Shown: positions 14,699 to 22,300 of the stretch, in pieces
Numbering within the stretch: position 1 is the first letter of the stretch
How the letters are laid out: each line of letters starts with the position of its first letter
Assembly: GCA_910584185.1 (NCBI GenBank)
Contig: CAJTYC010000038.1
Coordinates: 1-23,029 of the forward strand
Length of the DNA stretch: 23,029 bases
Source: an uncultured Muribaculaceae bacterium
GTDB lineage: Bacteria; Bacteroidota; Bacteroidia; Bacteroidales; Muribaculaceae
Direction of reading: 5' to 3'
Made by a program: the position numbers and the translations under genes
The notes under the pieces: model-generated
What the model was told of the DNA's origin: nothing
Databases searched by the model: none
The model's input: the letters and a program-made list of their open reading frames with translations, nothing else

Positions 14699-16075
14699 AT
14701 GCACCAGCTTCTCAAAAGAATTTGCATCCTGGCCTTGACAGCCGGCATGGGAATCGCCATGGCATCCGCCCAGGACTTGGACAACGAAGATGAACCTGAC
14801 GACAAGAAGATTCATTTTGTAAAGACACAGCATGACTCCACAGTCTATAACATCCTGAATAAAGACCGTTCAAAAAACATCAACGGGATACCGGTGCCTC
14901 ACTTCGCCATACATACCACCAACAAAAAATTTGTGATGACAATAGGAGCGAAAATCAATCCGATAATAGGTGCCGACATGGGTAGCGACCTATACAAGAT
15001 GGATGGAGCGGGCATAAATTTCGTGCCTTCACAGATCAGAGTGCCGGCTATGGAGGGCAAGAAATCAGATTTTTTCATCAACGCACTCAATGCGGATGTC
15101 GACCTTCAGGTGGTCGGATTCGGCAATACAAAAGACCAGATTACCTGATATATAAAATTCTCGACCAATGGCAACAACCATTCAATCAATCTGAGTAAGG
15201 CTTATATCACATGGCGAGGATTGACTGCCGGTCTCAAACATTCCCTCTTTCAGGATGAGGAAGCCATTCCCCCTACGATTGACCCCCAAGGGCCTAATGG
15301 GCAGGTAAATGTAACCGTCAATGAAATTGGCTATGTGTCACCATCGCTCAAGGGCGTAAGACTCGGAATCGGTGTCGACATGCCTAGCTATTACACTTCG
15401 CGCGGCATATATTTAGGTAAAGACTACCGCACATGGTATGGCAAATATATAGAGGGCCAAAAAGTTTGTGACCCCAATTTCTACAGTTTTCAATCGCCCG
15501 ACATACCGATGTTTGTGGAATATGCAAAAGGTATGAACCGTGTGAAACTTGCCGGCATTGTGCGACCGCTTATTTATCGCGACTTGCTTTGCAACAAGCG
15601 TCGTGCATCGGTAGGTTGGGGATTGTCGCTGAGCGGCAACATAAAGCCTGTGGACCAACTCACATTCTACCTGCAGGCCACCTATGGCAAGGGAATCGGC
15701 AAATACATACAGGATCTTTCAGGCATACCGGTCTCATTCGTGCCCAAGGATGACCATCCCGGTGAAATGACACCCACACCGATGATGGGTTGGTGTGTCG
15801 GCATAAGCTACGATATAAACCACAAATGGCAGGTCAACCTTATGGCTTCGCAAGCAAGAATGTGGCAGGCAAGCACTTATGCCGAAGAGGGATCTGAATC
15901 GGATGCAAACTTAAACAACTACCGTTACGGTTATTATGCAGCTGCCAACGTATTCTATAACATATCGAGTTATTTCCAACTCGGTCTCGAATATCTCTAC
16001 GGATGCCGCAGCACATGGCACCATGGCAGCGGCCATGACAACCGCCTGCAGTTTCAGGTGCAGTTCACACTTTAA
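14699..16075 (+). pseudogene. DcaP/OprP-like outer-membrane porin, split by one in-frame TGA
   Basis: One reading frame of 459 codons is interrupted at codon 150 by TGA (15146-15148). Sequence on both sides is in the same frame and clearly one protein. The start at 14699 gives a signal peptide (MHQLLKRICILALTAG...MASAQ). The part after the stop has features of Bacteroidales DcaP-family trimeric porins: AYITWRGLTAGLKHSLF, IDPQGPN, RPLIYRDL, YGKGIGKYIQDLSG, VFYNISSYFQLGLEYLYG, then HDNRLQFQVQFTL ending in aromatic/Leu as outer-membrane barrels do. Without readthrough only 149 residues, too few for a barrel, would be made. A restart at TTG 15221 would lack a signal peptide. A recent nonsense mutation, a sequencing error or phase-like silencing are all possible. 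Earlier in-frame starts (TTG 14588, ATG 14636) would spoil the signal peptide. Confidence 0.85.
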
Positions 16076-16084
16076 TCATAGCAT

Positions 16085-16111
16085 AAATAGGCCAAATAAG
16101 TCAAATAGGTA
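16085..16111. repeat. nonamer array after the porin gene
   Basis: Three 9-bp units: AAATAGGCC, AAATAAGTC, AAATAGGTA. The middle unit differs by one base from the TAATAAGTC unit of the array at the right edge of the window. Confidence 0.6.
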
Positions 16112-16121
16112 TCAAATCGAA

Positions 16122-16151
16122 AAGCGACCCAAGCATCTGCATGGGTCGCTT
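16122..16151. terminator. bidirectional terminator between porin and phosphorylase genes
   Basis: AAGCGACCCA (16122-16131) pairs perfectly with TGGGTCGCTT (16142-16151), with a small inner GC/GC stem. TCTTTATT follows on the plus strand and TTTTCGATTTG on the minus strand side. It is placed between the convergent porin (+) and phosphorylase (-) genes and can serve both. Confidence 0.85.
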
Positions 16152-16188
16152 CTTTATTATCGAAGTGCTATTGTAGCTTTTATCCTGA

Positions 16189-18756
16189 TTAGAACCAGCG
16201 AGTATAGGCGAAGTCCTGACGGTGAGGCAGGAGGTCGTTCTTCGGATACATGCGGAAGCTGAAGCGGTATACACCGGCTTCGCGGATTACGCCGTTGAAC
16301 TCGTAAGTGAGCACATCGCCATCTTTCTTGACCACCTTGAGGTCTTCGCGACGGAGATACTTGCTCTCGCCATCCTTGTCTTCGTAAACCACGAGTTCTA
16401 CGCCGATAGCGTCGCCGAGACCGGCAGTGTTGAGCACAGCCTTAGCATTGATGCGGTCGCCGGTGCTGCACACGCCGTTGTTGTTGCTCTCATCGTGGAA
16501 TTCGCAGCTCAGGATCTGCACATCATTCCAGCGAGAAGCCACATTTTCCTTCCAAGCCACGATCTCGCGAGCCACCTTGTAGTCGCTCTTGGCGAGCTTG
16601 GCGTAACGCTTAGCCTCGGGCTGATAGAAGCGGCTGATGTAGTCGTCAAGCTGACGCTTCATAGTGAAAATCGGAGCAATCTTGCCGATTGAACGCTTGA
16701 TATACTGAATCCATTCGGGAGAATAACCCTTGTAGTTCTTGTTGAAGTAGAGGGGGATAATCTCGTTTTCGAGCATTGAATAGATAGTAGCTGCATCGAG
16801 CTTATCCTGCTGAGCCTGGTCTGTATAAGTACGCTTGTCAGTAAGAGCCCAACCTGCATTCTCAGCAAGACGATAGCCTTCATACCACCAGCCGTCGAGC
16901 ACAGAGAAATTGAGCACACCATTCATCTCGGCCTTCTCGCCCGATGTGCCGGAAGCCTCGAGAGGACGAGTCGGGGTGTTGAGCCAGATATCCACACCGG
17001 TCACGAGGCGTTTAGCCACGATCATGTTATAGTCTTCGAGGAAGATGATCTTGCCGGCAAACTGAGGCATCTTAGAGATTTCGGTGATACGCTTGATAAG
17101 ACCCTGACCGGCACCGTCGGCGGGGTGAGCCTTACCCGAGAAGATGAACTGCACGGGATACTTCTCATTGTTGACGATCTTGGCCAGACGGTCGAGGTCG
17201 GTGAAGAGAAGGTGAGCACGCTTGTAAGTGGCGAAACGGCGTGCGAAACCGATGATGAGCGCATTGGGGTTGATCTTGTCGACCACCTTGAGCACCTCTG
17301 TGGGGTCGCCTTGGTTTTTGAGCCACTTCTCCTTGAAATCCTTCTTCACGAAGTCGATGAACTTATTCTTCATCGTCATTCGCATGTTCCAGATATCCTC
17401 ATCGGGCACATCGAAGATCCCTTTCCACATCTCAGGGTTGCTCTGGTCGGAGAACATCTTTTCGTTGAGGTGCTTGCCATAGAAATCCTTCCATTCGGAA
17501 GCAGCCCAGGTAGGCATATGCACACCGTTGGTCACATAGCCCACGTGCGACTCTTCGGGAGCGTAGCCCTTCCACACACCTGCAAACATTTTCTTTGACA
17601 CCTCGCCATGGAGCCAGCTCACGCCGTTAGCTTCCTGGCAAGTGTTGAGTGCGAACACGCTCATAGAGAAGCGTTCGTTGGTATCGGGATTCTCGCGGCC
17701 CATGTTCATAAGGTCGCTCCAAGATATGCCGAGACGTGCGGGGAACTCGCCCATATACTTGCCGAAGAGAGGTTCCTCGAAGTAGTCGTGACCGGCGGGC
17801 ACGGGAGTGTGCACTGTATAGAGAGAAGATGCACGCACGAGTTCGAGAGCAACGTTGAAGGGGAGGTGGTCATTCTGCACGAAGTCTACGAGACGCTGCA
17901 GGTTGAGCAAAGCTGCGTGACCCTCGTTGCAGTGATAGAGGTCGGTCTTTATGCCGAGACGGTTGAGCATGAGGATACCGCCGATGCCGAGGAGATACTC
18001 CTGCTTGATACGGTTTTCCCAGTCGCCGCCATAGAGTTTGTGGGTGATTTCGCGGTCCCACTGAGAGTTACGGTCGAGCTCAGTGTCGAGCAGGTAGAGC
18101 TTCATGCGGCCCACATTGACGCGCCACACGTGCGAATAGACCACACGGCCGGGATAAGGCACCTCGAGCACCATGGGCTGACCATTCTCGTCGAGCACAG
18201 GCTCGATGGGGAGCTGGTCGAAATTCTGCGACTCATAGTTGGCGATCTGCTGACCGTCGATAGAGAGCGACTGCGAGAAATAACCATACTTGTAGAGGAA
18301 GCCTACAGCCACCATATTCACACGGCTGTCAGAAGCCTGCTTGATATAGTCACCGGCGAGCACACCAAGACCGCCTGAATAGATCTTGAGGCAGTTGCAG
18401 AGACCATACTCCATGGAGAAATAAGCCACTGAGGGGATCTTATTGTCCATGGGCTGTTTCATATATTCCTTGAACTCAGCGTAAGTCTCAGCCACGCGGG
18501 CCATGAGGGCCTCGTCGGCGAGAATTTCCTGATAACGTTCGTAGCTAAGCTGCTGAAGCAGCATCACCGGGTTTTCACCAACCTTGCGCCAAAGGTCATG
18601 GTCAAGGTCGCGGAAGAGCTGCTTGCCTTTGCTGTTCCACACCCACCAGAGGTTTTTCGAGAGTTCCTCAAGAGCCTTGAGCTCCTTGGGGATCTCTGCG
18701 CTCACTGTAAGATTGCGCCATGCTGGCTGGTTAGTGTTACTAACTTGAAGTTTCAT
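16189..18756 (-). CDS. glgP: alpha-glucan (glycogen) phosphorylase, GT35
   Basis: An 855-residue PLP-dependent phosphorylase that releases glucose-1-phosphate from the non-reducing ends of glycogen or maltodextrin in the cytoplasm. It belongs to the shorter alpha-glucan phosphorylase branch: VAYFSMEYGL at 110-119, YSGGLGVLAGDYIKQASD at 126-143, TNGVHMPTWA at 409-418, GFARRFATYKRAHLL at 503-517, and the PLP site EASGTSGEKAEMNGVLNFSVLDGWW from 600, with K608 the likely Schiff-base lysine. A C-terminal extension of about 100 residues (from about 745) looks like a beta-rich accessory domain. The gene follows the glycogen synthase gene by 102 bp with no TAnnTTTG promoter in the gap, so the two are probably co-transcribed, giving synthesis and breakdown from one unit. 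Confidence 0.95.
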   Translation of the reverse strand: MKLQVSNTNQPAWRNLTVSAEIPKELKALEELSKNLWWVWNSKGKQLFRDLDHDLWRKVGENPVMLLQQLSYERYQEILADEALMARVAETYAEFKEYMKQPMDNKIPSVAYFSMEYGLCNCLKIYSGGLGVLAGDYIKQASDSRVNMVAVGFLYKYGYFSQSLSIDGQQIANYESQNFDQLPIEPVLDENGQPMVLEVPYPGRVVYSHVWRVNVGRMKLYLLDTELDRNSQWDREITHKLYGGDWENRIKQEYLLGIGGILMLNRLGIKTDLYHCNEGHAALLNLQRLVDFVQNDHLPFNVALELVRASSLYTVHTPVPAGHDYFEEPLFGKYMGEFPARLGISWSDLMNMGRENPDTNERFSMSVFALNTCQEANGVSWLHGEVSKKMFAGVWKGYAPEESHVGYVTNGVHMPTWAASEWKDFYGKHLNEKMFSDQSNPEMWKGIFDVPDEDIWNMRMTMKNKFIDFVKKDFKEKWLKNQGDPTEVLKVVDKINPNALIIGFARRFATYKRAHLLFTDLDRLAKIVNNEKYPVQFIFSGKAHPADGAGQGLIKRITEISKMPQFAGKIIFLEDYNMIVAKRLVTGVDIWLNTPTRPLEASGTSGEKAEMNGVLNFSVLDGWWYEGYRLAENAGWALTDKRTYTDQAQQDKLDAATIYSMLENEIIPLYFNKNYKGYSPEWIQYIKRSIGKIAPIFTMKRQLDDYISRFYQPEAKRYAKLAKSDYKVAREIVAWKENVASRWNDVQILSCEFHDESNNNGVCSTGDRINAKAVLNTAGLGDAIGVELVVYEDKDGESKYLRREDLKVVKKDGDVLTYEFNGVIREAGVYRFSFRMYPKNDLLPHRQDFAYTRWF

Positions 18757-18858
18757 GTTTCTTATTTTAGTTTTCGTTGAATGTCAGACTATTCTGGGAT
18801 ATACCGCACAAGCACCAGCTTAGTTTATATTTCACGCAATGCCTGCACGAGTTTGTTT

Positions 18859-20526
18859 TTACTTATGTTTGGAAAGTGCTATCTTGAAAGCCTCGTCATA
18901 ATGAGCCACGAAGTATTTCCAGTCGGTTTTGGCCGAGGTGAGGAAAGCCATGTTGCGCGCCTGGAGCCTCGAGGTGGCGTCTTCGGCCTCATATTCGAGG
19001 GCAGCCGCAGCTATCTTGCCGCATGCCTGCGCATAGTCGGCATCGGCGCGTTCCACCACTTCCACACCGCAATTATTCAGTCCGTTGGCGAAGTTATCGA
19101 GCACCCATTGTCCGAATCCAGCCTTGTTGTCGGTAACGGTCGGCACACCGAATGCCACGCTCTCGAGAGGGGTGTAACCCCAAGGCTCGTAATATGAGGG
19201 GAAGAGCGTAAGGTCGAGGGCCGGCAGTATGTCGTAATAAGAAATCTGCACTATGCCGTCGTTGCCATCAAGATAACATGGCACATAGACCACATTCAGC
19301 TTGTTGAAGGCGCCTTGGCCCTTGAGCTGCTCAATACGCACACAGATCTCGTCGGAGCCCTCATTATAGAGTTCGTGGGTGAGAGATTGCGGTGCTATGG
19401 CCGACCCGTTTTCGAGTGCGAGCTTCAGCGCCTGCGAAGGGCCTTTCACCCATCCGGGCACAAGTATGAACGCCACGGCACTCTTGCCCTCCGGGAGACG
19501 ACGATCTATTTCAGCCACAGTGTCGAGAAATAGGTCGAGGCCCTTGTTGCGATACTCATGACGTCCGGATGTGGCAATCAGGAAAGTGTCATCATCGAGT
19601 TCGCGGCCGGTAAGTGCCGATGCAATCTGGAGCAGGCATGCGCGGCCATCCTTGCGCAGACGGTTATACTTCACAGTCTTGGGCACGAAGTCCGGCTCGA
19701 AACCGTTAGGTGTAACCACATCCACGGGGCGACGGAGCAACTGGGCGCATTCGGCGGCGGTCACGCTGCTCACGGTGGTGAAGCAGTCGGCCTGATGCGC
19801 AGCCGTCTTCTCGAGAGAATGCTTTGACTCCATATTAAGCTCGCGGGCCATCTGGTCGCCCTCGTAATGGTGGAACTCACCATAGAGAGGCTTGCCGTTG
19901 CCGGCGATGCTGCGTCCGATGCATGTGGCGTGAGTGGTGAAGATAGTGGAGGCATCGGGCATATGCGCCTTTATATATAGGAGTCCCATGCCTGTGGTCC
20001 ACTCGTTGAAGTGGGTTATGACACGGCGGGAGGGCACCTTCAGCAACTCAGCGAGCTTCATCATCACGATAGCAGAAGCCACGGAGAAAGCGCATGACTC
20101 ATCATAATCGCCATAAGCGTGAAGCGAGTCCACTCCGAAGCGCTCCCACATCTCAGCATAAATTTCGTCACGATGATTTATGGTGTCGCCCGGATTGACG
20201 AGAATCACCTGCGGTGAACCGGGAATGTTCCAGCGGCCCACACGGACAGTGATATTCCAAGGCAATTGCAGCTTGCCGGCTGCACCCTTAAGCAGGGATT
20301 TTCTCTCCTTAAAATAGGGTGATGGATTCTCCTCGGTCCAGACATCGGGGCCGATGAATACCAACTTGTCACCAAACTGTTCATTAAGTACCTTTGCCTT
20401 GGTAGACAGGACTGCATATATGCCGCCTACCTTATTGCAGACTTCCCAACTTGTTTCAAGCAGAAGGTCTACTTGCTGGGCAATTTCGGGCGCGTTAGAC
20501 GTGCCCTTAGTGCTTTGAGTCGTCAT
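18859..20526 (-). CDS. GT3 (eukaryote-type) glycogen synthase
   Basis: A 555-residue glycogen synthase resembling animal and fungal GYS/Gsy enzymes (family GT3) rather than bacterial GlgA (GT5). The signatures are ETSWEVCNKVGGIYAVLSTKA at 24-44 (nucleotide-sugar loop KVGGIY), THFNEWTTGMGLLYIK at 171-186, TTHATCIGRSIAG at 197-209, GRHEYRNKGLDLF at 321-333, and LFPSYYEPWGYTPLE at 441-455 with the E447-x7-E455 catalytic pair. The expected donor is UDP-glucose, by analogy with GT3. It lacks the long C-terminal phosphorylated tail of the eukaryotic enzymes. It is the first gene of a two-gene glycogen unit with the phosphorylase, behind a clear promoter. No branching enzyme or ADP-glucose synthase is nearby. 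Annotation pipelines may mislabel it as a generic glycosyltransferase. Confidence 0.93.
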   Translation of the reverse strand: MTTQSTKGTSNAPEIAQQVDLLLETSWEVCNKVGGIYAVLSTKAKVLNEQFGDKLVFIGPDVWTEENPSPYFKERKSLLKGAAGKLQLPWNITVRVGRWNIPGSPQVILVNPGDTINHRDEIYAEMWERFGVDSLHAYGDYDESCAFSVASAIVMMKLAELLKVPSRRVITHFNEWTTGMGLLYIKAHMPDASTIFTTHATCIGRSIAGNGKPLYGEFHHYEGDQMARELNMESKHSLEKTAAHQADCFTTVSSVTAAECAQLLRRPVDVVTPNGFEPDFVPKTVKYNRLRKDGRACLLQIASALTGRELDDDTFLIATSGRHEYRNKGLDLFLDTVAEIDRRLPEGKSAVAFILVPGWVKGPSQALKLALENGSAIAPQSLTHELYNEGSDEICVRIEQLKGQGAFNKLNVVYVPCYLDGNDGIVQISYYDILPALDLTLFPSYYEPWGYTPLESVAFGVPTVTDNKAGFGQWVLDNFANGLNNCGVEVVERADADYAQACGKIAAAALEYEAEDATSRLQARNMAFLTSAKTDWKYFVAHYDEAFKIALSKHK

Positions 20527-20546
20527 ATAAGAATTGAATTACGTCG

Positions 20547-20578
20547 CAAATTTAATAAAATTTCATGTTACGCCCAAG
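20547..20578 (-). promoter_or_regulatory. glycogen synthase promoter
   Basis: CTTG (20578-20575), a 20-nt spacer and TAAATTTG (20554-20547) on the minus strand match the -33/-7 pattern with one mismatch. The box ends 20 nt before the ATG. Confidence 0.7.
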
Positions 20579-20802
20579 AAATTTTCCGCAATATATCAAT
20601 TTTTTCATTAATTTTTTGCAAAATTTCAATATTGTAGTGCATCATACTGCATATTAAGGCACTATATTGCACCTTTAACGACCCAACCCTCGCAAATTGT
20701 ACATAATTTACTTAAATATCAATAGACATGCAGATTGCTGATTGATCAATTTGCGTCAATCTGCGCAATTTGCTATTCCTCCTTACTCTTTGGTTTTCTT
20801 AT

Positions 20803-20829
20803 CGCGAATTTCGCGGATTTCGCAAATTT
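20803..20829. repeat. three nonamers CGCRRATTT
   Basis: CGCGAATTT, CGCGGATTT and CGCAAATTT follow one another without gaps in the spacer downstream of the DUF3127 gene. Confidence 0.6.
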
Positions 20830-20882
20830 TGTTCGGGGGCTTGTTTTCAGTAAAATATATAGATATATTACTGATATCTTAT

Positions 20883-20910
20883 AAAAAACCACGGCCTATT
20901 GGGCCGTGGT
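20883..20910 (-). terminator. terminator of the DUF3127 gene
   Basis: ACCACGGCC (20888-20896) and GGCCGTGGT (20902-20910) form a perfect 9-bp stem with a 5-nt loop. On the minus strand it is followed by a run of T, 50 bp after the DUF3127 stop codon. Confidence 0.92.
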
Positions 20911-20960
20911 CGGTTGGTATTTTTAGATTTTCGGGAGGAAAATCTTTTATTTCATTGAGG

Positions 20961-21425
20961 TTAGAACGGGAGGTCGTCGGTATTGTTGTCGCCGCCGGCA
21001 AACGGGTCGGAGACTGCGGGAGCTGCCGGAGCGCCAAACTGAGCTTGCTGCGCGGGAGCCGCCGGCTGGGCCGGAGCGGGCTGCGCGGGAGCGGGCTGGC
21101 CGTAAGGGGGCTGACCATAAGCCTGCTGGGGCTGCATGCCTACGCCCATCGAGGCGAGGGGACGGGCAGCGATTGCGTTGATGTCGGTATACCAACGGCC
21201 GTTGTACTCACGGCTCTCTATTTCAAATGAGATGGCATATGCCTGACCCACTTGGAGCTGTATTGCATCTGCACGATCGCCGAATGCCTGGATTTTAACC
21301 TTGCGGGGATACATGCCACCGCCGGTCTCCATAACCCATTCTCTCTTCTTCCAGGGACGACCTGAACTCTTACCAATACCTTCCGTCATGGGAAGTTCCA
21401 TAACTACTGTTCCTTCGAATTCCAT
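20961..21425 (-). CDS. DUF3127 protein, SSB-like OB fold with DDLPF tail
   Basis: A 154-residue protein. Residues 1-88 match the Bacteroidetes DUF3127 family (MEFEGTVVMELP, WKKREWVMET, YPRKVKIQAFGD, FEIESREYNGRWYTDI), which is thought to form an OB fold related to single-stranded DNA-binding proteins. Residues 89-145 are a low-complexity linker rich in Pro, Ala, Gln and Gly, and the chain ends in the acidic tip DNNTDDLPF, like the DDDIPF tip by which SSB recruits repair and replication enzymes. It could be an accessory SSB or an RNA chaperone; this is inference. The gene stands alone, with a strong promoter, a leader of about 118 nt and its own terminator, and is divergent from rsmG. Confidence 0.88.
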   Translation of the reverse strand: MEFEGTVVMELPMTEGIGKSSGRPWKKREWVMETGGGMYPRKVKIQAFGDRADAIQLQVGQAYAISFEIESREYNGRWYTDINAIAARPLASMGVGMQPQQAYGQPPYGQPAPAQPAPAQPAAPAQQAQFGAPAAPAVSDPFAGGDNNTDDLPF

Positions 21426-21505
21426 TATTTTATCTTTTTATCTATTCTTGTTATCTGATGTTTTATCGATGTGAGTGCAACTGCTTATTGCACACTGAGA
21501 ATCGG

Positions 21506-21539
21506 CGACACACCGTGCCATGTATCGGCCATGTGTCGG
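21506..21539. repeat. repeat/stem-loop at the head of the DUF3127 leader
   Basis: Two near-identical 11-mers, CCATGTATCGG (21518-21528) and CCATGTGTCGG (21529-21539), lie in tandem. The second one's TGTGTCG can also pair with CGACACA (21506-21512). The element lies just downstream of the predicted transcription start of the DUF3127 gene, so it could be an mRNA structure or a repressor site. Confidence 0.5.
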
Positions 21540-21549
21540 TTAGCTCATG

Positions 21550-21581
21550 CAAAGGTACAAAATTTAATCAGTCCAAACAAA
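21550..21581 (-). promoter_or_regulatory. DUF3127 gene promoter
   Basis: TTTG (21581-21578), a 20-nt spacer and TACCTTTG (21557-21550) on the minus strand are an exact match to the Bacteroidetes -33/-7 consensus, the best in the window. It predicts a leader of about 118 nt. Confidence 0.85.
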
Positions 21582-21602
21582 ATAAAATCCGAATTTAATT
21601 AG

Positions 21603-21610
21603 TAAATTTG
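21603..21610 (+). promoter_or_regulatory. -7 box of rsmG
   Basis: TAAATTTG matches TAnnTTTG and ends 21 nt before the rsmG ATG. No TTTG was found at the expected -33 position. It is back to back with the DUF3127 promoter. Confidence 0.5.
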
Positions 21611-21631
21611 CGAAAAATAACATAAGCAAGG

Positions 21632-22258
21632 ATGATAGATCACATAACGCGACACTTCCCCAACCTCTCCCCCACCCAGCTCGAGCAATTCGAGACCATG
21701 ATGCGCCTGTATCCGGAATGGAATGCCCGAATCAATGTAATATCTCGCAAGGACATAGAAAATCTGGAGGTCAACCATCTCCTGCATTCGCTTGCGATAG
21801 CGAAGTTTATCCGCTTCACGCCGGGGAGCCGTGTACTCGACTTCGGCACTGGGGGCGGACTCCCCGGGTTGCCGTTGGCAGTGATGATGCCCGACGTGCA
21901 ATTTCATCTTGTGGACCGCACCGGCAAGAAGATTACCGTGGCGCGGGAGATTGCCGAGGCTTGCGGGCTTACCAATGTGTCGTTTGCGCACGGCGATGTG
22001 GCAGAGTGCAAGGAGAAATTCGACTTTGTGGTGAGCCGCGCCGTAATGCCGCAGCCAGACCTGCTTAAGATATGCCGCAAGAATATCGGCGACGAGCAGC
22101 GCAATGCCTTGCCCAATGGGCTTATCACGCTTAAAGGAGGTGAACTTGGCGATGAACTAAAAGGGCTACGCAATCGTTCGGAGATTGTGGAGATATCCAA
22201 TTACTTCGACGAGCCCTTCTTCCGGGAAGGCAAGAAGATTGTGTACACCTCTAAATAA
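21632..22258 (+). CDS. rsmG: 16S rRNA (guanine-527-N7) methyltransferase RsmG
   Basis: A 208-residue SAM-dependent methyltransferase that makes m7G527 in the 530 loop of 16S rRNA; its loss gives low-level streptomycin resistance in other bacteria. Motifs are NVISRKDIENLEVNHLLHSLAI (35-56), the SAM-binding SRVLDFGTGGGLPGLPLA (66-83), LVDRTGKK (93-100), and SRAV at 135-138 with LKGG near 167-170. Length fits GidB/RsmG. It starts at ATG 21632 after AAGCAAGG, one of the few purine-rich leads in the window. The GCAATG-free heptamer array TTTTGAA follows directly after its stop codon. Confidence 0.95.
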   Translation: MIDHITRHFPNLSPTQLEQFETMMRLYPEWNARINVISRKDIENLEVNHLLHSLAIAKFIRFTPGSRVLDFGTGGGLPGLPLAVMMPDVQFHLVDRTGKKITVAREIAEACGLTNVSFAHGDVAECKEKFDFVVSRAVMPQPDLLKICRKNIGDEQRNALPNGLITLKGGELGDELKGLRNRSEIVEISNYFDEPFFREGKKIVYTSK

Positions 22259-22286
22259 TTTTGAATTTTGAATTTTGAATTTTGAA
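22259..22286. repeat. heptamer array TTTTGAA x4 after rsmG
   Basis: Four perfect TTTTGAA units start at the first base after the rsmG stop codon and end 14 bp before the next gene. The array contains TTTG (22260-22263), then 19 nt, then TGAATTTG (22283-22290), one base from the promoter consensus, so it may double as a promoter for the downstream hydrolase gene. Confidence 0.75.
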
Positions 22287-22300
22287 TTTGGGTATTACTT

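Larger units (their letters stand above)
20527..20882. other. noncoding region rich in palindromes and short repeats
   Basis: This is most of the 434-bp gap between the DUF3127 gene and glycogen synthase, and it holds no credible gene. From high to low coordinate it contains three nonamers (20803-20829), an 8-bp inverted repeat GCAGATTG/CAATCTGC (20730-20737 and 20757-20764) enclosing the palindrome ATTGATCAAT (20741-20750), CAATTTGCG-type words (20748-20773), and a TAGTGC/GCACTA inverted repeat (20635-20640 and 20659-20664) flanked by CAATAT and TATTG. It ends at the glycogen synthase promoter. The function is unknown. Confidence 0.5.

Noticed and set aside
15146..15148. TGA read as a sense codon (glycine as in SR1/Gracilibacteria, or selenocysteine)
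   Set aside because: TGA is the normal terminator of the dihydrouridine synthase, hemW and ahpC genes in this window, and no selenocysteine insertion hairpin or related biology is evident.
20600..20830. Replication origin
   Set aside because: The region is AT-rich with palindromes, but no TTATCCACA-type DnaA boxes were found and neither dnaA nor other origin-linked genes are present.
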